The notes: generated by a model not told the origin, from the letters alone. Shown: positions 1 through 7,595, counted from the first letter of the stretch. The stretch: DNA of 13,122 bases from Thalassospiraceae bacterium (GCA_030637205.1 DAOVVL010000018.1:1-13122), one strand, 5' to 3'. Numbers and translations: made by a program.

Positions 1-420
1 AAAACCTATCTTGAAGGCAGTTGGCGGCTGGAACGCGTGATCCATCACAGCGGGGAAGACCGGTGCGATACCTATGAAGGCGAAGCGCAGTTTACATCCG
101 GTGATGACGCGGAAGTGCTGGAATATAACGAAACCGGCGAGCTGGAAACGCCCCAAGGTGTTTTCACCGCGTCCAGAAGTTATACCTATAAATTTATCGG
201 CCACGCGCTGGCCGAAGTGCGTTTCCCCGACGGTACGTTTTTTCATGTGCTGGATTTCAGCCGTGGCATCAGCCGGGTCGAACACATCTGCGAACCTGAT
301 CTGTATCAGGGTTTGTTTCGCCCCATTGATCAAAACACGTGGCTAAGTGTGTGGCGCATCAGTGGCCCGCGTAAAAGCCAAGTCATCTCAACGCATTTTC
401 ATCGCATAAGTGTCAGCTAA
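1..420 (+). CDS. DUF6314-like protein, 3' part (5' end outside window)
   Basis: The frame is open from the first base (reading KTYLEGSWRLERVIHH) to a TAA at 418-420. The true start therefore lies upstream, and the GTG at 37 is only an internal codon. About 139 residues are visible. The pattern of an early GxWxLxR block, then FTASRSYTYKF, a PDGTFFHVLDFS block, HxCxPDLYxG and a final WRISGPRK matches what I recall of the DUF6314 family. These are small soluble proteins of about 150 residues, with a probable lipocalin-like beta fold and no proven function. Little of the N-terminus should be missing. No signal peptide or membrane segment is visible. The gene converges on dctM and their ends overlap by 4 nt (417-420), with no terminator hairpin between them. 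The family name is from memory; the coding call itself is firm. Confidence 0.75.
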   Translation, partial: KTYLEGSWRLERVIHHSGEDRCDTYEGEAQFTSGDDAEVLEYNETGELETPQGVFTASRSYTYKFIGHALAEVRFPDGTFFHVLDFSRGISRVEHICEPDLYQGLFRPIDQNTWLSVWRISGPRKSQVISTHFHRISVS

Positions 421-2006
421 AATATGACGGTGGGCAGCCACGTGGCAATGGCGGGGAACGCCGCCAGTATCAACAACCCGATCACCTGAATGACGACAAA
501 CGGCGCCACGCCGCGATAAATATCGCCGGTGGTAACCTCGGGCGGGGCCACGCCGCGCAAATAGAACAGCGCGAAACCAAATGGCGGGGTCAGGAATGAT
601 GTTTGCAGGTTCATCGCCATCATAATGCCCAGCCATACCGGATTAACATCCATCATCAACAAAACCGGGGCGACGATGGGCACGACCACAAAAGATATCT
701 CGATGAAGTCGAGAATAAAGCCCAATAGGAACATCACCAGCATCACCACCGCAATGGCACCCCACTTGCCGCCGGGCAGGTCGGATAAAATCCGGTGCAC
801 CATGTCGTCGCCGCCAAAGCCACGGAACACCAGCGAAAACACGCTGGCCCCGATCAGGATCACAAACACCATCGCCGAAATTTCCATGGTGGCGCGGCCA
901 ACTTCGACCAGCACCGAAACGCCGGTGCTTTCGACACGTTTATCAAAGGTGGTTTTCAGGCACACGAACAAGCCCCACGCCAGAACCGCCGTTGCGATAA
1001 AGGCTGCGACCGTGGCGATGGTATCTGCCATTGTGCCCTGGTTACTGGCCAGACGCAGGTCCCAGGTGTTAGATAGCCACAGCATCACGATCAAGGCGCC
1101 TGCGGCCCACAAAATCGCGCGGCTGCCACCTTCTTTGAGGCGGTAACCTGCCAGCATCAGTGAACCCACGGCGCCCACGGCGGCGGCTTCGGTAGGCGTG
1201 GCGACGCCGAACAGGATCGACCCTAAAACCGACACGATCAAAACCACCGGCGGCACCATTGCTTTCGCGATGCGCCACATCAGGTTATCAACGTCCAGTT
1301 CTTCGGCCGGGATCGCGGGGGAACTTTCAGGGTTGATGATGGCCTGTAATATTTGATAGCCGATGTACATGCCAACCAACATCAAACCCGGCAAAAGCGC
1401 GCCGGCAAACAAGTCACCCACCGATACCGGTTCCGGCGACCAGTTGCCAAGTTCCCGTTGGGCATCGATGTAGGCGTTGGAAATCTGGTCACCCAAAATC
1501 ACCAACACGATGGACGGCGGAATGATTTGCCCCAACGTGCCCGCCGCACAAATGGAACCGGCGGCAAGCTTGGGTGAATAGCCGCGCTTTAGCATGGTCG
1601 GCAGGCTCAACAGCCCCATGGTCACCACCGTAGCGCCGACGATGCCGGTGCTTGCAGCCAACAGCGCGCCGACAATGGAAACGGAAATGCCCAAGCCGCC
1701 GCGCAGCGCGCCAAACAACATGCCCATACTGTCGAGCAGTTCTTCCGCGACCTTGGAGCGTTCCAGCATCACCCCCATGAACACAAACAACGGAACCGCG
1801 AGCAGCACTTCGTTGGTCATGGCATTGCCGAATATGCGCGACGGCAGGGCGCCAAACAGTGAAAAATCGAACACACCCATAAACCAGCCGATGGTGGCAA
1901 AAAACAGGCCCGTTCCAGCCAGCGTGAAGGCCACCGGAAAGCCACCCAGCAACAGGGCGCAGACGGTCAAAAACATGGTGATATCGAGGATTTCTTTGGT
2001 TTCCAT
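417..2006 (-). CDS. dctM: TRAP transporter large permease subunit (DctM/FcbT3-like)
   Basis: This is the 12-TM-type subunit that forms the ion-coupled substrate path of a tripartite ATP-independent periplasmic transporter in the inner membrane. The 529-residue product is hydrophobic throughout. It carries the conserved GQIIPPSI segment (about 159-166), TPTEAAAVGAVG (about 270-281), DFIEISFVVVPIVAP (about 433-447) and a late LQTSFLTPPFGFALFY block (about 467-482). It is roughly 100 residues longer than a standard DctM. The extra sequence lies around 287-362 and seems to hold two additional hydrophobic helices (about 297-313 and 329-350), as in the longer FcbT3-type members. The ATG at 2006 follows the dctQ stop by 5 nt, so the two are co-transcribed and probably translationally coupled. 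The stop overlaps the convergent DUF6314-like gene. Substrate cannot be read from this subunit. Confidence 0.95.
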   Translation of the reverse strand: METKEILDITMFLTVCALLLGGFPVAFTLAGTGLFFATIGWFMGVFDFSLFGALPSRIFGNAMTNEVLLAVPLFVFMGVMLERSKVAEELLDSMGMLFGALRGGLGISVSIVGALLAASTGIVGATVVTMGLLSLPTMLKRGYSPKLAAGSICAAGTLGQIIPPSIVLVILGDQISNAYIDAQRELGNWSPEPVSVGDLFAGALLPGLMLVGMYIGYQILQAIINPESSPAIPAEELDVDNLMWRIAKAMVPPVVLIVSVLGSILFGVATPTEAAAVGAVGSLMLAGYRLKEGGSRAILWAAGALIVMLWLSNTWDLRLASNQGTMADTIATVAAFIATAVLAWGLFVCLKTTFDKRVESTGVSVLVEVGRATMEISAMVFVILIGASVFSLVFRGFGGDDMVHRILSDLPGGKWGAIAVVMLVMFLLGFILDFIEISFVVVPIVAPVLLMMDVNPVWLGIMMAMNLQTSFLTPPFGFALFYLRGVAPPEVTTGDIYRGVAPFVVIQVIGLLILAAFPAIATWLPTVIF

Positions 2007-2011
2007 GGCGC

Positions 2012-2554
2012 TTAAATCCTCGTCTTGTCGTCACGAGGATGGGGCAGTTCGATGCCGCGCAGGAACAGGAACGACCTTGCCGCCAGCGAAGCGCCTTGCA
2101 ACCCGACCAACCCGGTGAAACCCCAGATCACGCTTTTGAGCAGGAACACCGCCTGAATGCCGCTGGTTTCACGCGATCCTTCAAACACCGACCACGATGT
2201 CAGGATATAGCGATACGAGGCCCATGAAATCAGGGCGCAGATGGGAAGCACAAAAAACAGCGATCCCAACAGATCAACAATGGCTTTATTTCTGGGCGTG
2301 GCTTCGCTGTAAAAAATATCGACCCGCACATGGCCTTCGTGCAACAGGGTGTAACCGGCGCCAATCATGAACAACATGGCGTGCAGGTAAATGATCGATT
2401 CCTGCATCATGATCGAACCAATGCCAAACACATATCGCATCACCACGACGATGAACTGGATCAGCACCATGATGATGGCTAACCACGCAACGGACTTTCC
2501 GATCCTGTCGTTGGCCAGATCAACCAGTTGAACAAATTTAGACAGTACGGACAA
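2012..2554 (-). CDS. dctQ: TRAP transporter small permease subunit (DctQ/FcbT2-like)
   Basis: This is the four-helix small membrane subunit that pairs with DctM and is thought to orient the binding protein. Hydrophobic stretches fall at about residues 20-40, 50-72, 95-115 and 135-160 of a protein of about 180 residues. The QFIVVVMRYVFGIG segment and the following QESIIYLHAMLFMIGAGYTL ... HVRVDIF block are typical of DctQ. There is no good ATG. A frame-open TTG at 2569 overlaps an AGGGG Shine-Dalgarno (complement of 2562-2566). The TTG at 2554 sits 7 nt downstream of that same motif, so I chose 2554. The first residues would be MSVLSKFVQLVDLANDR. It lies between dctP (100-nt gap containing a hairpin) and dctM (5-nt gap). 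Identity is firm; the start is a choice. Confidence 0.9.
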   Translation of the reverse strand: MSVLSKFVQLVDLANDRIGKSVAWLAIIMVLIQFIVVVMRYVFGIGSIMMQESIIYLHAMLFMIGAGYTLLHEGHVRVDIFYSEATPRNKAIVDLLGSLFFVLPICALISWASYRYILTSWSVFEGSRETSGIQAVFLLKSVIWGFTGLVGLQGASLAARSFLFLRGIELPHPRDDKTRI

Positions 2555-2600
2555 ACAGCAGCCCCTCAATGAATAGCTTAGTCATTTGTGTAAGCACACT

Positions 2601-2625
2601 GACCCGCATCACGATGATGCGGGCC
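2601..2625 (-). promoter_or_regulatory. Strong hairpin between dctP and dctQ
   Basis: CCCGCATCA (2603-2611) and TGATGCGGG (2615-2623) are perfectly complementary around a CGA loop. On the - strand the stem extends to 11 bp with one G-U pair. It lies 29 nt after the dctP stop. The downstream - strand sequence has no T-run, so it is not a classical intrinsic terminator. By analogy with other binding-protein operons, such a hairpin may stabilise the 3' end of a dctP-only transcript, so that the binding protein is made in excess over the permease. The stem is seen directly; the role is inferred. Confidence 0.7.
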
Positions 2626-2654
2626 ATTGATTGTGCGTATTTAAGGCGTTCCGA

Positions 2655-3749
2655 TTAGTATTTAAACGGAAGCAGACGGGCGTTGGCATACGCCTGATCG
2701 GAAAGTTTGGAGTACGCCAGGATTTTGCCGCGGAAGTCGAGGAAGCTTTCCAGAATTTTCTTGGAAATTGCATCGCTTTCGCCAGCTTCGCGGACCACTT
2801 GGCCCGATGCTTCACCAATCGCCATGTTGACGGGATCGGGGATCTGACGCAATTCAACACCATGTACATTGCGAAGCGTATCAAGTGCTGCGCCGTTCTT
2901 GGCATTGAATTCAGCATACATGCGGTTGTTTTCCGCCATGCAGGCACCGGCAACGATAGCCTGTTCTTCAGAATTAAAGCCATCCCACAGCGTTTTGTTA
3001 ACGCCACAGGCAAGCGTTGAGCCGGGTTCGTGGAAGCCGGGCCAGTAGTAGTATTTGGTGATTTTGTAGAAACCAAATGCCAGATCGTTCCACGGGCCAA
3101 CCCATTCGGTTGCATCAATCGCGCCCGATTGCAGCGCCGGGAAAATCTCACCACCGGGAAGTGTTACGGCGGCAGCACCAATGCGGCGCAGAACTTCGCC
3201 GCCCAGACCCGGCATACGGATCTTGAGGCCTTTGTAATCATCCAGCGAATTGATTTCCTTGTTGAACCAACCGCCCATCTGCACGCCGGTATTACCCGCA
3301 GCAAATGATTTGACGTTAAAGCCGCCGGCAAGTTCATCCCACAATTGCTGGCCACCACCCCAATGCAGCCACGCATCGATTTCGTTGGCGGTGAAGCCAA
3401 ACGGAACTGCGGTGAAGAAGTTGAAGGCCTTTGATTTACCCTGCCAGTAATAATCTGCACCGTGATACATGTCGGCGGTGCCACTGGAAACGGCATCAAA
3501 ACTTTCAAACGGCGGCACCAGTTCACCGGCGGCATACAACTTAACCGTCAGCTGGCCACCGCTCATGGCGGTAATGTTGTCGGCCAAACGCTGGGCGCCG
3601 GTACCAAGGCCGGGAAAGTTTTTCGGCCATGTGGTTACCATTTTTAACTCGCGCATACCCTGTGAAAGTGCCGGGGTGGCAAGTGTTGATGCGGCGGCGC
3701 CGGCTACACCGGCAACGGCAGCACCTTTTAGAAAGTCGCGTCTTTTCAT
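2655..3749 (-). CDS. dctP: TRAP transporter solute-binding protein, TakP/FcbT1-like, Tat-exported
   Basis: This periplasmic extracytoplasmic receptor captures substrate for the DctQM permease. The 364-residue product starts with MKRRDFLKG, followed by an Ala-rich hydrophobic stretch and a probable cleavage near ALSQG (about 27-31). That is a twin-arginine signal, so export in folded form is expected. The mature part has the DctP-family core: GVQMGGWFNKEI (about 155-166), KIRMPGLGGEVLRRIG (176-191) with R178 at the position of the carboxylate-binding arginine, and a SGAIDATEWVGPW block (208-220). The Glu-Trp pair (215-216) is typical of the TakP-like branch, whose studied member binds 2-oxo acids; other members sit in clusters named for mannitol or chloroaromatic compounds. 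A carboxylate substrate is likely, the exact one unknown. A GGAGGAG Shine-Dalgarno lies 8 nt before the ATG. It is the first gene of dctPQM. Confidence 0.93.
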   Translation of the reverse strand: MKRRDFLKGAAVAGVAGAAASTLATPALSQGMRELKMVTTWPKNFPGLGTGAQRLADNITAMSGGQLTVKLYAAGELVPPFESFDAVSSGTADMYHGADYYWQGKSKAFNFFTAVPFGFTANEIDAWLHWGGGQQLWDELAGGFNVKSFAAGNTGVQMGGWFNKEINSLDDYKGLKIRMPGLGGEVLRRIGAAAVTLPGGEIFPALQSGAIDATEWVGPWNDLAFGFYKITKYYYWPGFHEPGSTLACGVNKTLWDGFNSEEQAIVAGACMAENNRMYAEFNAKNGAALDTLRNVHGVELRQIPDPVNMAIGEASGQVVREAGESDAISKKILESFLDFRGKILAYSKLSDQAYANARLLPFKY

Positions 3750-3810
3750 TGAAATGTCTCCTCCCGTGTGATTTTCCCCCTCGGACCCTTAATCGCCGGG
3801 GTTGGGCAAA

Positions 3811-3842
3811 ATCGTAACGCTGATCGCCTTGATATCGCAAGG
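3811..3842 (-). promoter_or_regulatory. Candidate dctP promoter with overlapping inverted repeat
   Basis: In the 131-bp gap upstream of dctP, the - strand reads TTGCGA (complement of 3835-3840), an 18-bp spacer, then TACGAT (complement of 3811-3816). This is a mediocre sigma-70-like match. An inverted repeat CCTTG-N6-CAAGG (3827-3831 and 3838-3842) overlaps the -35 box, which is where a repressor could act. Both elements are short and could be chance. Confidence 0.25.
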
Positions 3843-3880
3843 GCTTGATTGCAATTTTATAGGGAGATAAGCGCAGAAAC

Positions 3881-4603
3881 TCAGTCGCCAAGGCGTTTCC
3901 ATCCATCTTGCAGATAGCCTTCGATGGGCTGGAATTTGCGTTTGTAGTCCATCTTGCGGCTGCCCTCGACCCAATAGCCCAGATATACGTATTCCAGGCC
4001 CAACGTGAGGGCGCGCTCAATCAGCCACAGGATCACAAAGGTGCCCAGGCTTCGGCGTTCTTCACCATTAACGAAAAAGCTGTAAACGGCTGAAAGGCCG
4101 CCGGTAATGCGGTCGGTCAGGCAACACGCCAGCAGGCGGCCATCGCGATCCCTGAATTCAACCATATTGGTTCGAATGGGGGTGTCTTCGATCAATGATT
4201 GATAATCGAAATAATCCATCAGGTTCATGTCGCCATCGCCGTGGCGAGTATCGATATAGGATTTGAACAGCTCGAACTGTTCGCGCGTTGCGATGGGCGG
4301 GCATTCGGTTACGAGCAAATCATCATTTCTGGAAGAAATTTTACGTTGCGTTCGACTGGGCTTGTATTCACGCCCGACAATTCGCACCGATACACACGCC
4401 TGACACTGATCGCATACGGGTGCGTAGGCAATGGTATGGCTGCGGCGAAAACCCGACAGCGAAAGCCGGTCGTTCATTTCAATGGCGTCGCGCCCACTAA
4501 GTTCGGTGACCAGTCGGCGTTCGACCTGGTCGTCCAGATACGGGCATTCCATGGGCTGGGTGGTAAAGAAGAAACGGATATCGGTGATGGGGTTATGTCG
4601 CAC
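3881..4603 (-). CDS. bpt: Aspartate/glutamate leucyltransferase (Bpt)
   Basis: This cytoplasmic enzyme of the bacterial N-end rule pathway transfers Leu from Leu-tRNA to proteins with N-terminal Asp or Glu, marking them for ClpS-ClpAP. The 240-residue product is of usual length and shows family hallmarks: CPYLDDQVERR (20-30), GFRRSHTIAYAPVCDQC (51-67) and CVSVRI (70-75), then TQRKISSRNDDL (about 85-97). Near the C-terminus comes a YVYLGYWVEGSRKMDYKRKF block. C20, C64, C67 and C70 form the N-terminal cysteine set. The start is GTG at 4603 with GAGG 5 nt upstream, and no ATG alternative fits the family N-terminus. It begins 37 nt after the motB stop on the same strand with no terminator between, so read-through from motAB is possible. 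A ClpS gene is not in the window. Confidence 0.93.
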   Translation of the reverse strand: MRHNPITDIRFFFTTQPMECPYLDDQVERRLVTELSGRDAIEMNDRLSLSGFRRSHTIAYAPVCDQCQACVSVRIVGREYKPSRTQRKISSRNDDLLVTECPPIATREQFELFKSYIDTRHGDGDMNLMDYFDYQSLIEDTPIRTNMVEFRDRDGRLLACCLTDRITGGLSAVYSFFVNGEERRSLGTFVILWLIERALTLGLEYVYLGYWVEGSRKMDYKRKFQPIEGYLQDGWKRLGD

Positions 4604-4640
4604 CAGAACCTCGATCGCGTTCAGAATTCAAAAACACCTG

Positions 4641-5636
4641 TCATTGTATAACAGATGGCGGGGTTTGCGTACCCGGCGCCAATCCCGGTGGATTTTCTGG
4701 TGGCGGGGTGTTCGCATCAACCTGTACGCCGGTTCCACGCAACATGATAATCGAAAGACGACGGTTTCGCGAATGGGTCGGATCATCCACCAACAACGGA
4801 TCTGTTGCCGCCTTGCCAACGACATGGGAAAGCCGGGGTTCAGGAATGCCGGTGCTCAGCAACAGACGCCGCGCCGAATTGGCGCGGTCTGCTGAAAGTT
4901 CCCAGTTGGTATATTCCTGTCCACGACTTGTGAAGGGAACGCTATCGGTGTGCCCGGTAATCGAGATTTCCTGCGGCATGACACTGATGACTTTGCTGAC
5001 CAATCCCAGCACACGTTCGGTGTGTTCGTACATGATCGCACTTCCCGACGGGAACATGGCTAGCCCATCCTGATCGGCGATCTGAATTCGCAAGCCTTCG
5101 GGGGTATTGTCGATTATCAGGCTTTCGGCAAGCTGCTGGAACTCGGGCAGGGTTTCCATGGCCTCTTGCAGTTCATCTGCAGCCTTTTGGAACTGCTCAT
5201 CTTCGGCTTTCTCTCTCGCGGCTTCTGCTTCTGCGTCTGTTTCGCTTGGCTCATCGGATGATGAATCCTCGCCTTCACCTTCTGCGGGCGCGTCCTTCAT
5301 CGAGTCACCGCCCTTGCCCGCACTTGGCGGCGGCAGATCCATAACCACAGTGGGGCGGCCCAGGGTATCTTCCTTGCTGCCCTCGGTGGCAACCGTGGTA
5401 CCGCCGAGAATCTTGCCCGACCCGCTTTGGCTAAGCGTGGCCACGGTGGGGGTGAAATAATCGGCGATGCCTTCAAGCTGTTCCTGGGAAGCTGAGCTAA
5501 GCAACCACAACAGCAAAAAGAATGCCATCATCGCGGTCACGAAATCGGCATAGGCAATCTTCCATGCGCCGCCATGGCCACCGCCGTGGCCGCCTTTCTT
5601 GACACGCTTGATGATAATTGTTTGATCGGCGGGCAT
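4641..5636 (-). CDS. motB: Flagellar stator protein MotB
   Basis: MotB is the stator subunit that anchors the MotA/MotB ion channel to peptidoglycan. The 331-residue product has a basic, His/Gly-rich cytoplasmic N-terminus (10-24) and one membrane helix (about 27-47). D31 in AWKIAYADFVTAMMAF is the proton-carrying aspartate. A plug-like segment follows (QEQLEGIADYFTP, 51-63), then a long acidic linker rich in E, D, A and S (about 109-160). The OmpA-like peptidoglycan-binding domain (about 180-300) shows TGHTDSVPF (228-236), NWELSADRANSARRLLL (244-260) and SRNRRLSIIML (289-299). The C-terminal 30 residues are Pro-rich. The ATG at 5636 has GAAGG 10 nt upstream. It lies 25 nt after motA in the same operon. 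The channel signature suggests proton rather than sodium coupling, by resemblance only. Confidence 0.96.
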   Translation of the reverse strand: MPADQTIIIKRVKKGGHGGGHGGAWKIAYADFVTAMMAFFLLLWLLSSASQEQLEGIADYFTPTVATLSQSGSGKILGGTTVATEGSKEDTLGRPTVVMDLPPPSAGKGGDSMKDAPAEGEGEDSSSDEPSETDAEAEAAREKAEDEQFQKAADELQEAMETLPEFQQLAESLIIDNTPEGLRIQIADQDGLAMFPSGSAIMYEHTERVLGLVSKVISVMPQEISITGHTDSVPFTSRGQEYTNWELSADRANSARRLLLSTGIPEPRLSHVVGKAATDPLLVDDPTHSRNRRLSIIMLRGTGVQVDANTPPPENPPGLAPGTQTPPSVIQ

Positions 5637-5661
5637 CGTTATTGAGCCTTCTCAGGTGCTT

Positions 5662-6525
5662 CTAAGAAACCGGTGGAACGTTCTCGACCGCTTCTTCAAG
5701 TTCGGTGAAGGTCGGACGCACAGTGGACCCCAGCATCTTGCGGGCGAACTCGATGGATACCTGGGGCGCATAGCCCTGCATGTGCGCCAACAAGCCTGTG
5801 CGGATGCAGGAAAAATATTGTGAATCTGAACCGAATGCCTTTTCCATGGATTGCGCCATCGGCGAAACAAAACCATAAGACATCAAAATACCGAAGAACG
5901 TACCGACCAGGGCGCCGCCGATCAGGTGGCCGAGAATTTCCGGCGGCTCGGTGATCGAACCCATGGTGTGAATAATACCCAGCACCGCAGCAACGATGCC
6001 CAGCGCCGGTAGGCCGTCGCCCAGGGTTGCCATTGCACTGGAAATGGTTGCGTCTTCTTCGTGATGAACTTCCAGCTCGGCGTCGATAATGGCCTCGACT
6101 TCAAACGCGTTGGACGTGCCAAGGGTGAGTAAGCGCAGATAATCACATAGAAATTCTGTGGCGTGATGATCGGACTGAAACTTGGGAAAATTTGCAAAAA
6201 GGGTGCTTTCGCCGGGATTATCAACATGGCTTTCCAGTGCCAGATCGCCCTTGCTCTTGGCCAGTTTGAACACGCTGTACAGCAGCGTCAGCAGTTCCAG
6301 ATAGTGATCTTTTTTATACTTGGGCCCCTTGACCAGAACGCCCATGGATTTGCCGGTTCCCTTTAACACCGACATGGGGTTGGATATGATAAATGCGCCA
6401 AACCCGGCACCGAAGATGATGAGGAATTCAAGAGGCTGCCACAGCACCGACACATGACCACCGGCACCAATAAAGCCACCCAGCACGGAACCGATTACAG
6501 CTATAATGCCGATAACAAATAACAT
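5662..6525 (-). CDS. motA: Flagellar stator protein MotA
   Basis: MotA is the four-helix inner-membrane stator subunit that with MotB converts ion flow into flagellar torque. The 287-residue product aligns with Escherichia coli MotA almost without gaps, so numbering coincides. E98 is present in the cytoplasmic loop, P173 in GDGLPALGIVAAV (170-182), and P222 in YGFVSPMA (217-224). The rotor-contacting arginine R90 is replaced by lysine (K90 in LAKSKGD). Membrane helices fall near 2-21, 31-49, 171-190 and 202-222. The C-terminus has GYAPQVSIEFARK (251-263) and RPTFTELEEAV. The ATG at 6525 has only a weak AGCGAG upstream. It heads the motAB operon. It is divergent from the methyltransferase gene, with 218 bp between them in which I could not find a convincing sigma-28 or sigma-54 flagellar promoter. 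Confidence 0.96.
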   Translation of the reverse strand: MLFVIGIIAVIGSVLGGFIGAGGHVSVLWQPLEFLIIFGAGFGAFIISNPMSVLKGTGKSMGVLVKGPKYKKDHYLELLTLLYSVFKLAKSKGDLALESHVDNPGESTLFANFPKFQSDHHATEFLCDYLRLLTLGTSNAFEVEAIIDAELEVHHEEDATISSAMATLGDGLPALGIVAAVLGIIHTMGSITEPPEILGHLIGGALVGTFFGILMSYGFVSPMAQSMEKAFGSDSQYFSCIRTGLLAHMQGYAPQVSIEFARKMLGSTVRPTFTELEEAVENVPPVS

Positions 6526-6743
6526 TAAATTCTCGCTTCAATGCTTATTTAAAGAAACTCTGTTCAGGCCGGGCCGCCTTACCCCCTAGGAAATAGAGGA
6601 TTCTTATCCCTGTGCCAAACTGCAATTGTTCAAGGGTGTAGAAAACCTGTTTTCTCCGATAGGTTTATGGAAGATGATATCCCCACAAGTTATAGGTAAT
6701 TAGCCGTTTTTCCCAAGTGTAAAGCCTCTCGGACCTTAAAAAA
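6526..6743. other. Divergent intergenic region between motA and the methyltransferase gene
   Basis: This 218-bp stretch must hold the promoters for both divergent units. It contains two overlapping small inverted repeats: GAAAA-CCTG-TTTTC (6641-6654) and AAACCT-N12-AGGTTT (6643-6648 and 6661-6666). They are mutually exclusive as hairpins and could form an operator or a transcript leader. A short palindrome, CCTAGG, lies near 6585-6590. I checked for TAAA-N15-GCCGATAA and for GG-N10-GC flagellar promoters on both strands and found no good match. Confidence 0.4.
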
Positions 6744-7592
6744 TTGACCCCTGAGCCACATTCTTCCTCACATTTAAGCCCATCATCAGGCCCACCAAGT
6801 GGCCAAAAGCAGCCGTTTCAAAGCCCGTTGCGGCGCTTGCTGGCAGGCCAGATCGGGGCCGGGGTGGGGGTGTTTGCGCTGGATCTTGCGCTTAACATGG
6901 CCGGCGGGGTCGGGCTGGAAGCGGTTTGGCTGGTTTTGGCACAAGGCAGCCTGGCGGCGCTGATCAGTCGGTTGTTGGGCTTGGGTGCGGGGTGGATGGG
7001 GGTTCAGTTCGCGCTCCCGTGGGCGGCATGGGGGGCCTTGATGCTTGAATTGCCGTCGTGGGTGTTTTTGCTGATCTTTGTGGTGCTGTTTGCCCTTTAC
7101 CGAAATGCCGGGGCGGAAAGGGTGCCGCTTTATTTAAGCAACGCCATCACATGCAAAGCATTGGGTGAAATAATAGATGCCCAAACGCCCGGCGACGACC
7201 CCCATTTTGCAGATCTGGGCGCAGGTTTTGGCGGTACGCTAATCGATTTAGCCAAAAGCAGGCCGCATTGGCACTTTGTCGGTATTGAAAGCGCACCGCT
7301 GGTGGCGATGGTTGCGCGCGTGCGGGTTGCCATGGCGGGTCACGACACGAACAAGGGCAATGTCGAAATTCGCTATCACGATTTGTGGGATGCCGACCTT
7401 GGCCAGTTTGATGTGGTCTATGCTTTTCTTTCCCCGGCGCCGATGCCCCGCTTGCTGGAAAAGGCGCGCGCCGAAATGAAACCCGGATCAATCCTGATCA
7501 GCAATTCATTTTGGGCCGACGGCGTGGCGTATGATGAATGCCTTGAAGTCAACGACCGTCGCCAGACCCAGCTGTATACGCTGAAGTTCTGA
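6744..7592 (+). CDS. Membrane-anchored class I SAM-dependent methyltransferase, FAM173-like
   Basis: The 282-residue product joins an N-terminal hydrophobic region to a Rossmann methyltransferase domain. Residues 1-28 are polar and Pro/Ser-rich. Helices lie at about 33-53, 58-80 and 86-119. The catalytic part shows VPLYLSNAITCKAL (127-140), motif I FADLGAGFGG (155-164), GIESAPLVAMVARVR (180-194) with E182 as probable ribose ligand, YHDLWDADLGQFDVVYAFLSP (211-231) and MKPGSILISNSF (245-256). The membrane segment before the domain, the VP block and the DLW then P-x-M-P-x-L-x-x-K pattern resemble the FAM173 (ATPSCKMT/ANTKMT) lysine methyltransferases of mitochondria. That suggests a lysine in a membrane protein as substrate, but this is inference. 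The TTG at 6744 is the first start after an in-frame stop and has only a weak GGA upstream, so the start is uncertain. It converges on ilvA with a 3-bp gap. Confidence 0.8.
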   Translation: MTPEPHSSSHLSPSSGPPSGQKQPFQSPLRRLLAGQIGAGVGVFALDLALNMAGGVGLEAVWLVLAQGSLAALISRLLGLGAGWMGVQFALPWAAWGALMLELPSWVFLLIFVVLFALYRNAGAERVPLYLSNAITCKALGEIIDAQTPGDDPHFADLGAGFGGTLIDLAKSRPHWHFVGIESAPLVAMVARVRVAMAGHDTNKGNVEIRYHDLWDADLGQFDVVYAFLSPAPMPRLLEKARAEMKPGSILISNSFWADGVAYDECLEVNDRRQTQLYTLKF

Positions 7593-7595
7593 ACA

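Noticed and set aside
625..1146. Open frames on the + strand within dctM (and similar ones at 1594-2118).
   Set aside because: They are antisense to a clear, full-length permease with conserved motifs and have no family resemblance.
6620..6670. A sigma-28-like CTCCGATAG upstream of the methyltransferase gene.
   Set aside because: No TAAA lies at the required 15-bp spacing, and it points away from motA.
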